Shown: piece after piece, positions 1 to 6,266 of the stretch
How the letters are laid out: each line of letters begins with the position of its first letter
Position numbering within the stretch: position 1 is the stretch's first letter
From: Sulfurovum sp.
Lineage (GTDB): Bacteria; Campylobacterota; Campylobacteria; Campylobacterales; Sulfurovaceae
Reading direction: 5' to 3'
Assembly (NCBI GenBank): GCA_015661795.1
Contig: DQVJ01000296.1
Coordinates: forward strand, 1 to 6,690
Length of the DNA: 6,690 bases
Position numbers and translations under genes: made by a program
Notes under the pieces: model-generated
Database searches by the model: none
What the model was told of the DNA's origin: nothing
Seen by the model: the letters and a program-made list of their open reading frames with translations, nothing else

Positions 1-20
1 AACATTACTTCATCTTTCAT
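1..20 (-). CDS. possible start of a minus-strand gene, cut by the window edge
   Basis: Reading the minus strand leftwards from position 20 gives ATG followed by codons for MKDEVM before the sequence ends. An AGGTG sequence lies about 7 bases upstream of the ATG and could be a ribosome binding site. It would follow the 550-residue gene in the same direction, with about 60 bases between them. Only six codons are visible, so product and reality are both uncertain. The 12-bp inverted repeat AACAC-CT-GTGTT at 25-36 overlaps the presumed ribosome binding site, which would suit a small repressor or autoregulated gene. Confidence 0.25.
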
Positions 21-24
21 GGTA

Positions 25-56
25 AACACCTGTGTTACTCTCAACAGCGTTGAGGG
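25..56. repeat. two adjacent hairpins downstream of the HEPN-like gene
   Basis: The first inverted repeat is AACAC/GTGTT at 25-36 with a 2-base centre. The second is an 8-bp stem (38-45 with 49-56, one T-G pair) around an AGC loop. The second hairpin sits about 25 bases past the stop codon of the 550-residue gene but has no T-run on the minus strand, so it is not a standard intrinsic terminator. The first has the shape of an operator rather than a terminator. Function unknown. Confidence 0.35.
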
Positions 57-79
57 AGAGTTTAAGCGTTTACACAGTT

Positions 80-1732
80 TTATTTACAGTCTCTGGCATC
101 AGTAATTTTAGATCCAGCTATATGTGCATCTCCATTCCTCATATCATATATACCAGCAATTATTCCAAACATTTGACGAGCTTTATCCTCACCTACTTTA
201 TCCGCTAAAATGCTTTCGAAAAGCTTATTTGAGCCTAAATCATTTTTTAATTTATGATTGGAAAGGTGTTTTAAAGCTTTTTTATTTAAACGTTCCGAGA
301 AAAAGCGAGTCAACTCTTTTGCCAATCTCAGTAGAGATGGCTGATCTTTGCTAGCAAATCGAGAAATATTCTTAAAGAAAGTGTCTGCATCAACTTTATG
401 TGAAAAAAGTTCTAACTGATATTTTTCATAAAAATGCTGTTCTAATACCTTTGCCAATTCAAATAATTTTACTTCTGGAGCATGGGTGTTAGCTGGATTA
501 GCTTCTACTTGAGATAGCATTAATTCTGCTGATACTTTTCCATCAGGCACTACATTATGGCCTAGCCAAACATGCTGTTCCCAAGGTTTTAATCGAGCAA
601 TATCATAAGCATATACTGTTATGTAATCAGCTACATTTAAGCCAAAATGTGTTCTATAACCTGAAGAAGAATTTATAGCTCCTGTTTCCTGTGTATACCA
701 ACTTAAAGAAAAACCTCTATAAGTAAGTAGTTCATTAATTACAGATGATCTAAACCAAAGCCAACGTCCAATGGACTCATTATTTAATTTATCAGAAGTT
801 ACTCTTTTTCCATCTGTTTCAATAATAAAGCTAGGTAAATCTTCATTTTTATCATTTCTTATTCTGGTGCTTTTCCCATTATGCTTTATCCATTCATCTT
901 TAAAAAACTCTCCCTCGACTCTTACACCAGGATATCCTCCTGTATAGCCCTCCGCTTGTTCATATTCTGTATTTCCATCATTTTCTTCCCCCATTACAGG
1001 GGCATCTTCTTCATTATCTATATCTGTTCTCCACACTCGCATAGATGCCCATGTACCACCATAAACACTTTCAAGATCACGAATTAAAAGTTCAAATCTA
1101 CCGCCCTCAATTTTTTCATTTTTATTTTCAAGATCCTTGTAAAGGCTCGTTTCTAAACTTTCTACATTCTCAACTCTTTGTCGATAATATGAAATTCGCA
1201 GGTTGATATTTCTAGCAGCAAGATAGTCTATTAAGAATTCTTTTTTAATTTCTATCAGTACATGATCGTTATTTTCATCGAGTACCTCCTTAATTACAGG
1301 AGTAAAATTTTCCAACGGGCTTACCCAAATATTTCCCTCCTTCACTAGCTGTAGTGCCATGATTAAATCAGGGTTAATTATCCATTCACGCTTGTGAGTT
1401 AAAGGATGTGTATAGCTAAATACTAAATGAGTCCCTATAGGTTGTTTATCATCGTATTGATACTCTTCAACCGTTTTATAATATCCATCATCATAGGCAT
1501 ATGGAGTTGTCTCACAACCTATTCCTATGTCACTCCAACTTAAGCTGTCAGCTAAACTCATATGCTTTTTAGGAAAAGCAACTGTACCGCACCCGAAGTA
1601 ATCTTCGATGTATCCGATTTTCTTAATATCCCCATGAGTACTATTCTGTGATGCTCTTAATGGTATCCAAGTTGCATTATTAAAAGACCTACGAATTTCT
1701 TTAGTCTGTAATATCCAATCTTTCTTACTCAT
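80..1732 (-). CDS. 550-residue protein of unknown function with a HEPN-like C-terminal R-x4-H motif
   Basis: This long intact ORF is supported by a good ribosome binding site: AAGGGG at 1739-1744, about six bases before the ATG. I do not recognise a named family. Residues about 1-200 look like a mixed alpha/beta region. Residues 240-262 are very acidic and probably a disordered linker. Residues 322-412 form the best-defined block (GRWLWFRSSVINELL, SLSWYTQETG, a GxN segment near 364-366, WEQHVWLGHNV, then LSQVEANPANTHAPE), which I recall from uncharacterised proteins in distant bacteria. Residues about 420-540 are helical and end in YDMRNGDAH, with R532, N533 and H537 matching the R-x4-H (RNxxxH) catalytic motif of HEPN RNases. 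No signal peptide or membrane segment is seen, so it is probably cytosolic. A HEPN nuclease in an island suggests an anti-phage or abortive-infection effector; this is inference. There is no antitoxin-like gene immediately upstream. A dif-like site lies about 95 bases before its start. Confidence 0.88.
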   Translation of the reverse strand: MSKKDWILQTKEIRRSFNNATWIPLRASQNSTHGDIKKIGYIEDYFGCGTVAFPKKHMSLADSLSWSDIGIGCETTPYAYDDGYYKTVEEYQYDDKQPIGTHLVFSYTHPLTHKREWIINPDLIMALQLVKEGNIWVSPLENFTPVIKEVLDENNDHVLIEIKKEFLIDYLAARNINLRISYYRQRVENVESLETSLYKDLENKNEKIEGGRFELLIRDLESVYGGTWASMRVWRTDIDNEEDAPVMGEENDGNTEYEQAEGYTGGYPGVRVEGEFFKDEWIKHNGKSTRIRNDKNEDLPSFIIETDGKRVTSDKLNNESIGRWLWFRSSVINELLTYRGFSLSWYTQETGAINSSSGYRTHFGLNVADYITVYAYDIARLKPWEQHVWLGHNVVPDGKVSAELMLSQVEANPANTHAPEVKLFELAKVLEQHFYEKYQLELFSHKVDADTFFKNISRFASKDQPSLLRLAKELTRFFSERLNKKALKHLSNHKLKNDLGSNKLFESILADKVGEDKARQMFGIIAGIYDMRNGDAHIAGSKITDARDCK

Positions 1733-1738
1733 CCTATT

Positions 1739-1744
1739 CCCCTT
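1739..1744 (-). promoter_or_regulatory. ribosome binding site of the HEPN-like gene
   Basis: The minus strand reads AAGGGG followed by AATAGG and the ATG at 1732. The spacing is near ideal and fixes this start. Upstream the DNA is almost pure A/T (1745-1815), with TATATT-like -10 candidates but no -35 that I would defend. Confidence 0.6.
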
Positions 1745-1825
1745 ATAAATACGATTGAACTTTAATATATTTTTGAATAAAAACTGAACTTTCTTATTTT
1801 TAGATCACTTTCTCATTCACTCTTC

Positions 1826-1854
1826 ATTTAACATAAAATTAAGTTATGCGAAAT
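1826..1854 (-). other. dif-like (p-dif-like) XerC/XerD recombination site with a 7-bp centre
   Basis: On the minus strand the order is an XerC-type arm ATTTCGCATAA (1844-1854), a 7-base centre CTTAATT (1837-1843), then an XerD-type arm TTATGTTAAAT (1826-1836). From memory, ATTTCGCATAA matches the common XerC arm of Acinetobacter plasmid p-dif sites, and TTATGTTAAAT is the canonical XerD arm of chromosomal dif. Classical dif and p-dif have a 6-bp centre. Seven is unusual, although ColE1 cer works with 8. Such sites let XerC/XerD excise, invert or move gene modules. It lies between the HEPN-like gene and the YfjJ-like gene. I see no second complete copy in the window. Confidence 0.6.
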
Positions 1855-1891
1855 TTAAATGTAAGCCTCAACTAGAGTACCTAAATTTCGC
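1848..1891. repeat. 10-bp inverted repeat sharing the XerC arm
   Basis: GCGAAATTTA (1848-1857) and TAAATTTCGC (1882-1891) are perfect inverted copies with 24 bases between. The left copy is part of the dif-like site, so the right copy amounts to a second XerC-like half in opposite orientation (ATTTCGCCTAT), with no XerD half beside it. It could be a remnant of a second site, a regulatory hairpin, or chance in AT-rich DNA. Confidence 0.4.
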
Positions 1892-1896
1892 CTATA

Positions 1897-1924
1897 GGAA
1901 TTGAGCCATTACTGACTCAGTTCC
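1897..1924. repeat. 9-bp hairpin downstream of the YfjJ-like gene
   Basis: GGAATTGAG (1897-1905) pairs with CTCAGTTCC (1916-1924), with one T-G pair and a 10-base loop. The inner ACTGACTCAGT (1911-1921) is itself a palindrome. It lies 82 bases past the stop of the 321-residue gene. Neither strand has a T-run right after the stem, so it is a poor terminator candidate. Its role is unknown. Confidence 0.35.
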
Positions 1925-2005
1925 TTTAAAAGCCCCAAATGGATTTTTTAGCTAATAATGTATAACTCTATCCTAGTGTATTGAGATATATAACCTTTTG
2001 CTCAA

Positions 2006-2971
2006 TCAACACGAAGAACAGCCAAAAGCCCTCATACCTTTCACACGCACTCTAAGCCGTTGGTCAATCTTTTCAACAGTCATACGAGCTAAATAGCTAT
2101 ACACAGATTTAAGCCTTTCTAATCCTCTTGGGTCTTCACGCTTAATCATCCCTAACCCATTAAGATATTTATAACTTTCCTTTTCTTGAATGCTGTCTGT
2201 ATTCGCTAGTATCGTGTGACTGTCTTCCATATCCTCATCCGCATGTTTACTCGTATGGCAATTCCAATAATAACCAAGCCCCTCTGTTATTTCATCCATC
2301 CATACCCTGCCTACCCATCTAGCGATCTTACAGTCATATGTAGATGTAGAACCATCATAGATCAGAAATAAATGAACGTGATAACTTCCTAGCGGAGCCT
2401 GTTCTAAACACCAAGCATTCAGTTTCAGGTTTTTAAAACACTTATGCTTATTAGCCATACGGTTACGAAGCGTTTGAACATGTAGATTAAACATTTCAAT
2501 ATCAACCAAATGCTGTTTATCTACGTGATATTTCAAATCCACTCTAACAATGAGATTACGGCTATAACGGAAAAACAATCTTTCTGAGAGCTGCTTAAGC
2601 CTTTTAAACCGAGTACTTACTCCAAACCTATATTGACGTAGATCACTTGTAACTTTTGACCGATACTCATGAAACAGTTTGCTGTATTCATTCAACATTC
2701 CCTCATCTACATTTAAAAGGGAGTCATACGTAAAGTAACTATTTTCCATTTTCCTGTAACGTTGAAGTTCACCTTTGGCTATGACATGAAAGACATCAAC
2801 ATAGTCTGCATATACATGATTACAGGAATAAATTTGTTCAAAGGCATTTAGCAATCTAACCAGTTCAGGTAAGTCTTTTCTCTTCAAACCATCATTAATA
2901 ATTCTTTTAGTAAAAGATTCAATTTCAATCAGTCGCTTTGGTTCATGGAGAGTGTGTTGGTGAATGTTCAT
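2006..2971 (-). CDS. YagK/YfjJ-type (Inovirus Gp2-like) protein, probable HUH replication/nicking protein
   Basis: At 321 residues, this matches the YagK/YfjJ C-terminal family (Inovirus Gp2-like) found in E. coli cryptic prophages CP4-6 and CP4-57 and in filamentous-phage-like and satellite elements. Visible pieces in order are: a helical N-terminal half (1-135); strand NLIVRVDLKYH (139-149); SYHVHLFLIYDG (196-207), whose H198-x-H200 is the HUH metal-binding motif; a Tyr/Trp-rich GYYWNC (233-238); NGLGMIKR (271-278); and VYSYLAR...IDQRLRVRV...RAFG (290-317), the family's C-terminal signature. Many relatives have YLxK here; this one has Y293-LAR, with Lys replaced by Arg. HUH proteins nick one DNA strand through a tyrosine to start rolling-circle replication or transfer; whether this one is active is inferred. 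The ribosome binding site is weak (GGA about 11 bases upstream). A separate promoter lies at 3056-3083. The next gene upstream encodes a larger protein with the same fold. Confidence 0.85.
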   Translation of the reverse strand: MNIHQHTLHEPKRLIEIESFTKRIINDGLKRKDLPELVRLLNAFEQIYSCNHVYADYVDVFHVIAKGELQRYRKMENSYFTYDSLLNVDEGMLNEYSKLFHEYRSKVTSDLRQYRFGVSTRFKRLKQLSERLFFRYSRNLIVRVDLKYHVDKQHLVDIEMFNLHVQTLRNRMANKHKCFKNLKLNAWCLEQAPLGSYHVHLFLIYDGSTSTYDCKIARWVGRVWMDEITEGLGYYWNCHTSKHADEDMEDSHTILANTDSIQEKESYKYLNGLGMIKREDPRGLERLKSVYSYLARMTVEKIDQRLRVRVKGMRAFGCSSC

Positions 2972-3055
2972 GATGAGTAATTCCGTAATATGCTCATCAG
3001 ATCAGGTGTTTGAGTATTTTTTAATTCTTAATCTTTAGTTATATAATTCATATAT

Positions 3056-3083
3056 ATAATATCTACTACAGCTTTTCAGACAA
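3056..3083 (-). promoter_or_regulatory. candidate sigma70 promoter of the YfjJ-like gene
   Basis: The minus strand carries TTGTCT (3078-3083), a 16-base spacer, then TATTAT (3056-3061). That is 4/6 and 5/6 matches to consensus. Transcription would begin near 3049, about 78 bases before the ATG at 2971. It begins immediately after the T-run of the upstream gene's terminator, a sensible terminator-then-promoter order. Confidence 0.45.
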
Positions 3084-3140
3084 AAAAATGCCCTAGGATT
3101 CCTTGAAATATAGAAACATTTCAATCTATTTATCCTAGGG
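3084..3140 (-). terminator. long hairpin plus T-run, intrinsic terminator of the 791-residue gene
   Basis: The outer stem pairs CCCTAGGAT (3091-3099) with ATCCTAGGG (3132-3140), and the inner stem pairs TTGAAAT (3103-3109) with ATTTCAA (3118-3124). Unpaired bulges of 3 and 7 bases lie between them. On the minus strand the outer stem is followed by CA and seven Ts (3082-3088). It lies 74 bases past the stop at 3214. The two-tier shape is larger than a minimal terminator, and it stands just upstream of a HUH-type gene, so a second role as a replication origin structure is possible but unproven. Confidence 0.7.
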
Positions 3141-3213
3141 AATCTTATGAAATTGATCATTTTCAGCAAAGCTAAAGTTATCCAACGCTTTCAATGAAAA
3201 AACACGCAAACAA

Positions 3214-5589
3214 TCATGATTGTTCATCGTCATTTTTCTTGACAAGTACATGCTTTGATTTAGGTTTTTGCCCTAGTGTTAGCCTTTTTTCTTTAGGCAC
3301 CCAACCTTGAATTGGGCTAAATAAACTCTTGTAACAAATATATGGCAAATACTTGTCTTTAAAAGCGCCCCTAGTCACCTTGTCTGTAGTCTCAATTTTT
3401 AAGGGTTTTGACGAAAGTTCGATCACTCCATCCCAAATAGCGTAGGGTTTTAGAAGGTAAATAAACTCTGCTTTTATAAAAGCAAGAGGACCAGTATGAG
3501 ATAAATCCTCTGAATTTCGATAATTTTCATTACGCTGATCAATAAACTTTTTCAAAAACAAATCCAAACTTTGATATATATCAATAGACTGTAATTCTGA
3601 GTCATAATTAAAAATCAAAGTTAGGTCTGCATACAACGTTTTGTCTTGCCCAACGTCAAATCCTTTTTCATCCCAACGCAGTATATACCCTCTTAACCAA
3701 CGTAAAGGTTGAGTTGAGCGCCCTACCCGAAGGAATTCTGTCAAAATTGCCGATTGCTCTTTTTTGCTAAAATTACCACCATGCAGATGACCAAATTTCA
3801 GATGCAATCGATAAACAAGTACGTCCTTTTCTAAAAGGTAATCAGCATATTTTGACAATTTTTCAAATGACTTATCTAATTCTTTAAGCTGCTTGTTGTA
3901 AGTATTCACATTCAGACTTGTTTTAAACCTTCTTAATAACTCCTCATACTTTTGAATTGTTTCAGGGCTTATTGGCTGATCATTCAGATTCAATAATTCC
4001 TGCTTGTGATCAAAAAAGAAACTACTAAAGTCAGTTCTATTTTGTGACTCAAAATCAGAGGCTCCTATTTGAAAGAAAGGATAATCCACATTTTTTAAGT
4101 TTTTGAAAAGACCAAACCAAATACGCCCTAAACGCGTCAGGCTATCGCTATAAAATTTAGGAGAACGATTCTTATCAGAAGTGGCTGGTGTTATTACGAT
4201 GTTGAATAGTTTTGCTGGAACCGTTTTCAATGTCTCACAAAAAAGCTCAATCAAATAAAGTAAGCTACTGCATGGAATCTTATCCTTGTGACTGACAGGA
4301 AATAAAACACAGGGGAAATCCATCAATGCAACTTTATCGAGATAATTTTGGGCTATTTGAGGGAGGTGCTGGCAATCATAGCTTTTGTTACGCTTAGAAA
4401 GTGCTAAAAGCTCATCAAATGTGATCTGTTTTATTATATCCTTTTGCAGTAATGCTCCTTGAGGCATTAAAGACTTATTTGAAAGTGCCTTAAAAATATA
4501 TCCATTAGCATTATAACCGTCTATGTTCAGGCTTATGACTTGATCTACAGAAAAAAAATAGCTGTAAACCCAGTACCAACAATAATAAAGTGGTTGCTCA
4601 TTACTCTTACCCTTTTTTATTAAACCTACGGCATTTTTATGGTGATAATCACGGAGATGCTTATTCCAATTTTCTAAGGTGTAACTTTCAGCAGACAGAC
4701 CAGCTTCATTTTTGATTTTCTTATGTAACTGAGCAATAATCCCATCTTCCGAGAAATTCGAATGTTTACAATTAAACATCAATATACAATGCAAATTTAG
4801 ACCAGCTTTTTGCATCGGCTCTAATTTTAATAAGTAACTTTGTAAATTCTCAGTTTGATCAATCAACTGGTGTATAGCATCAATTTTATCTTTTAATAAT
4901 TTGAATAAGCTCGTGTAATTGTTTGAACAATCATCGGAAGGTGCGTACAGATTAATGTTCAAACACATGATGTACACTTGCCCATTTCGATCTAATGTGT
5001 TTTTGAAATACTGAAAATAATTCTCTTCTTCATCTGACAAGGCAAAGGTTTCTTTAACCATTTCATCAGTTCTTATTTTTGGTTTTAAATATTCAGATAT
5101 TTCAAAATAAACCTGTGCCAAGTGCTCATAAGGAATAGAACTAGAATCCTGAGAATTGTTTAAACAGAATTTATTTTGTTGAAAAAACTGATTAAACCAC
5201 CTGACAACATTTGTATGATTTTCCCACCCGCCTTGCACTTCTAGTTCCATCAAATATTGTACAAATTTTCTAAATGCAGGTATCTCCAAGCCATACCATT
5301 CAGGCAATAATCCAGATGCATATTGCAAAGAACTAATAACTTTTAAGAAATTATTTCTGCTATTAAAGTCCATTTTTTCAAATCTTCTTTTACTCATCAC
5401 CTCATCATTCTTGATATTTAACAGCCACCAATCATAGTGCTGAATGACATCTATTGATTCCCTAAAAATGAGAATATTCTGACTCACCCCTTCTTGCTTA
5501 GCTTCATCATAAGTCTTTCTATACCTAGCTCTAAGTAAATCATAAATTTCTTCTTTTGAAATTTTAGATAAAGTTGGAGTTATATTCAT
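3214..5589 (-). CDS. 791-residue protein with two degenerate YfjJ/HUH-like domains
   Basis: The ORF is intact, with AGAAGG (5595-5600) five bases before the ATG. I do not know a named family. Comparison by eye with the neighbouring 321-residue protein suggests two copies of its fold. Copy A (about 204-356) has QVYIMCLNINLY, LNLHCILMFN, NAVGLIKKG and WVYSYFFSVDQVISLN, matching LIVRVDLKYH, YHVHLFLIYD, NGLGMIKR and SVYSYLAR...IDQRLRV in the neighbour. Copy B (about 588-773) has DVLVYRLHLKF, LYADLTLIFNYD, IWDGVIEL and YLPYICYKSLF...KRLTLGQ. At the HUH position the neighbour's H-V-H becomes N265-L-H267 in copy A and Y653-A-D655 in copy B, so catalysis is probably lost. Residues 1-200 are mainly helical, 420-525 form an unassigned linking domain, and 545-585 is a charged helix. 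No signal peptide or membrane segment is seen. It may be a structural or DNA-binding partner or regulator of the HUH protein; this is inference. Confidence 0.88.
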   Translation of the reverse strand: MNITPTLSKISKEEIYDLLRARYRKTYDEAKQEGVSQNILIFRESIDVIQHYDWWLLNIKNDEVMSKRRFEKMDFNSRNNFLKVISSLQYASGLLPEWYGLEIPAFRKFVQYLMELEVQGGWENHTNVVRWFNQFFQQNKFCLNNSQDSSSIPYEHLAQVYFEISEYLKPKIRTDEMVKETFALSDEEENYFQYFKNTLDRNGQVYIMCLNINLYAPSDDCSNNYTSLFKLLKDKIDAIHQLIDQTENLQSYLLKLEPMQKAGLNLHCILMFNCKHSNFSEDGIIAQLHKKIKNEAGLSAESYTLENWNKHLRDYHHKNAVGLIKKGKSNEQPLYYCWYWVYSYFFSVDQVISLNIDGYNANGYIFKALSNKSLMPQGALLQKDIIKQITFDELLALSKRNKSYDCQHLPQIAQNYLDKVALMDFPCVLFPVSHKDKIPCSSLLYLIELFCETLKTVPAKLFNIVITPATSDKNRSPKFYSDSLTRLGRIWFGLFKNLKNVDYPFFQIGASDFESQNRTDFSSFFFDHKQELLNLNDQPISPETIQKYEELLRRFKTSLNVNTYNKQLKELDKSFEKLSKYADYLLEKDVLVYRLHLKFGHLHGGNFSKKEQSAILTEFLRVGRSTQPLRWLRGYILRWDEKGFDVGQDKTLYADLTLIFNYDSELQSIDIYQSLDLFLKKFIDQRNENYRNSEDLSHTGPLAFIKAEFIYLLKPYAIWDGVIELSSKPLKIETTDKVTRGAFKDKYLPYICYKSLFSPIQGWVPKEKRLTLGQKPKSKHVLVKKNDDEQS

Positions 5590-5594
5590 TGAAA

Positions 5595-5600
5595 CCTTCT
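5595..5600 (-). promoter_or_regulatory. ribosome binding site of the 791-residue gene
   Basis: The minus strand reads AGAAGG, then TTTCA, then ATG at 5589. The strong motif and spacing settle this start. Confidence 0.6.
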
Positions 5601-5649
5601 AGATACAGTACTTACAAAATTTTAATTGAAATGTTATTCAGTATTTTTT

Positions 5650-5677
5650 ATCATAATAATCATATTTTATAAATCAA
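5650..5677 (-). promoter_or_regulatory. candidate sigma70 promoter of the 791-residue gene
   Basis: The minus strand carries TTGATT (5672-5677), a 16-base spacer, then TATGAT (5650-5655), matching consensus at 4/6 and 5/6. The start site would be near 5643, leaving a leader of about 54 bases. A 12-base inverted repeat, GCTAT-TT-ATAGC (5685-5696), sits eight bases upstream of the -35 box and could bind a regulator. The surrounding DNA is very AT-rich, so alternative promoters are possible. Confidence 0.4.
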
Positions 5678-5696
5678 AAATCATGCTATTTATAGC

Positions 5697-6117
5697 TATT
5701 ATTCAAAATATCAGAGAGGCCATTAGCCCCAAAAATCAAACACAACTGTTCAATTTTTAAATGTCGCTTGAAGTTTTTTTAGGGCAAAAATCCTCTTAGC
5801 TCTATTAGGTCAAAATAGGCTACTTTTGCTGGCAATACTTTTAAAAACACAAGGTGAATTCAGTGAGCTTTACACACCACTAAAGTTTTACGCTTGAACA
5901 ATTACCTCCAAACTCAAGCCAAGGTCTTGCTAAGATCATGAGATACATTTAATAATTTCGAGCTACCATTTGGTCATGCTAAAATGAATCCTGAATTCAA
6001 ATCCCAAAACTGGATTTGAACTTATTTGAAACCATCCAAATCATTTTGGGTTAAACATGGGTTATAAATTTCTCTTCTTTATAATTTTTATATAAATATC
6101 AATATATTAAAAAACAA
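5697..6117. other. non-coding stretch at the island end, no supported gene
   Basis: I see no ORF above about 22 codons with a ribosome binding site on either strand. There is no tmRNA body here: no tag-peptide reading frame and no GGGG-type 5' acceptor partner for CATCTCC. The stretch ends in a palindrome cluster (5996-6050) next to the attachment core. It may hold integrase or excisionase arm sites or a small RNA, but nothing in it proves either. Confidence 0.5.
5996..6050. repeat. palindrome cluster beside the attachment site
   Basis: TTCAAATCC (5996-6004) and GGATTTGAA (6012-6020) form a perfect 9-bp hairpin with a 7-base loop. An overlapping pair, CCCAAAA (6003-6009) and TTTTGGG (6044-6050), could form an alternative, larger stem. 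ATTTGAA occurs twice, at 6014-6020 and 6024-6030, as a near-tandem direct repeat. The cluster is about 70 bases left of the ssrA-derived core, a position where tyrosine-recombinase arm-type or accessory sites are commonly found. No T-run follows on either strand. Confidence 0.45.
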
Positions 6118-6141
6118 GTTCAATGGACGCCATCTCCACCA
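6118..6141 (+). other. ssrA: attachment site: 3' tip of ssrA (tmRNA) without the gene body
   Basis: GTTCAAT (6118-6124) and CGCCATCTCCACCA (6128-6141) look like the T-loop, acceptor strand and CCA end of a gammaproteobacterial tmRNA gene. CATCTCC is the expected partner of a GGGGATG-type 5' end. The 5-base T-stem needed upstream (6114-6118, ACAAG) does not pair with GACGC (6126-6130), and the 350-odd bases to the left are not tmRNA. This is therefore a duplicated 3' tip, as left by integration at ssrA, not a working gene. It lies 180 bases before an integrase start in the same orientation, the CP4-57-like arrangement. The ssrA sequence is recalled, not searched. Confidence 0.6.
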
Positions 6142-6172
6142 AAATTCGATTCGGAGCAATCCGATGAAATAT

Positions 6173-6209
6173 AAAAAAGCCTTTAAGTTCAATACTTAAA
6201 GGCTTTTTT
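6173..6209. terminator. strong bidirectional intrinsic terminator between att site and integrase
   Basis: A 15-bp perfect stem (6173-6187 with 6195-6209) with GCCTTTAAG/CTTAAAGGC at its core has a 7-base loop; one further T-A pair shortens the loop to 5. Six As lead in and six Ts lead out, so it can stop transcription from both sides. A small TCGGA-GCAA-TCCGA hairpin with a GNRA-type loop (6151-6164) sits between the CCA end and this stem. Its position after the ssrA tip suggests it replaces or copies the tmRNA terminator and insulates the integrase gene. Confidence 0.85.
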
Positions 6210-6266
6210 ATTTGTTTGTTTATCCGATATCATCTGACATGATTTGACTCCATTTTTGCTTTTTAA

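Noticed and set aside
124..354. 76-codon plus-strand ORF
   Set aside because: It lies wholly inside the 550-residue minus-strand gene, has low-complexity translation and no ribosome binding site.
881..1087. 68-codon plus-strand ORF rich in Ile/Phe/Cys
   Set aside because: It is the antisense shadow of the 550-residue gene. The apparent membrane-like composition comes from the opposite strand's codons.
3147..3197. 16-codon plus-strand ORF (MKLIIFSKAKVIQRFQ) after an AGGG
   Set aside because: It is too short and lies in a terminator region. The AGGG belongs to the hairpin arm. There is nothing to support translation.
3211..3222. Perfect 12-base palindrome CAATCATGATTG over the stop of the 791-residue gene
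   Set aside because: It is single, short and AT-rich, without a second copy elsewhere that I could find, and is compatible with chance.
5650..5677. A second dif-like site (CATAA, six bases, AT-rich right arm)
   Set aside because: Only the CATAA part matches; the XerD-like arm is poor. The segment is better explained as a promoter.
5761..5799. 12-codon ORF MSLEVFLGQKSS in the long gap
   Set aside because: It has no ribosome binding site or promoter and its length is expected by chance.
5770..6141. A complete tmRNA gene ending at the CCA
   Set aside because: No GGGG-type 5' end, no tag peptide frame, and the T-stem does not pair. Only the 3' tip is present.
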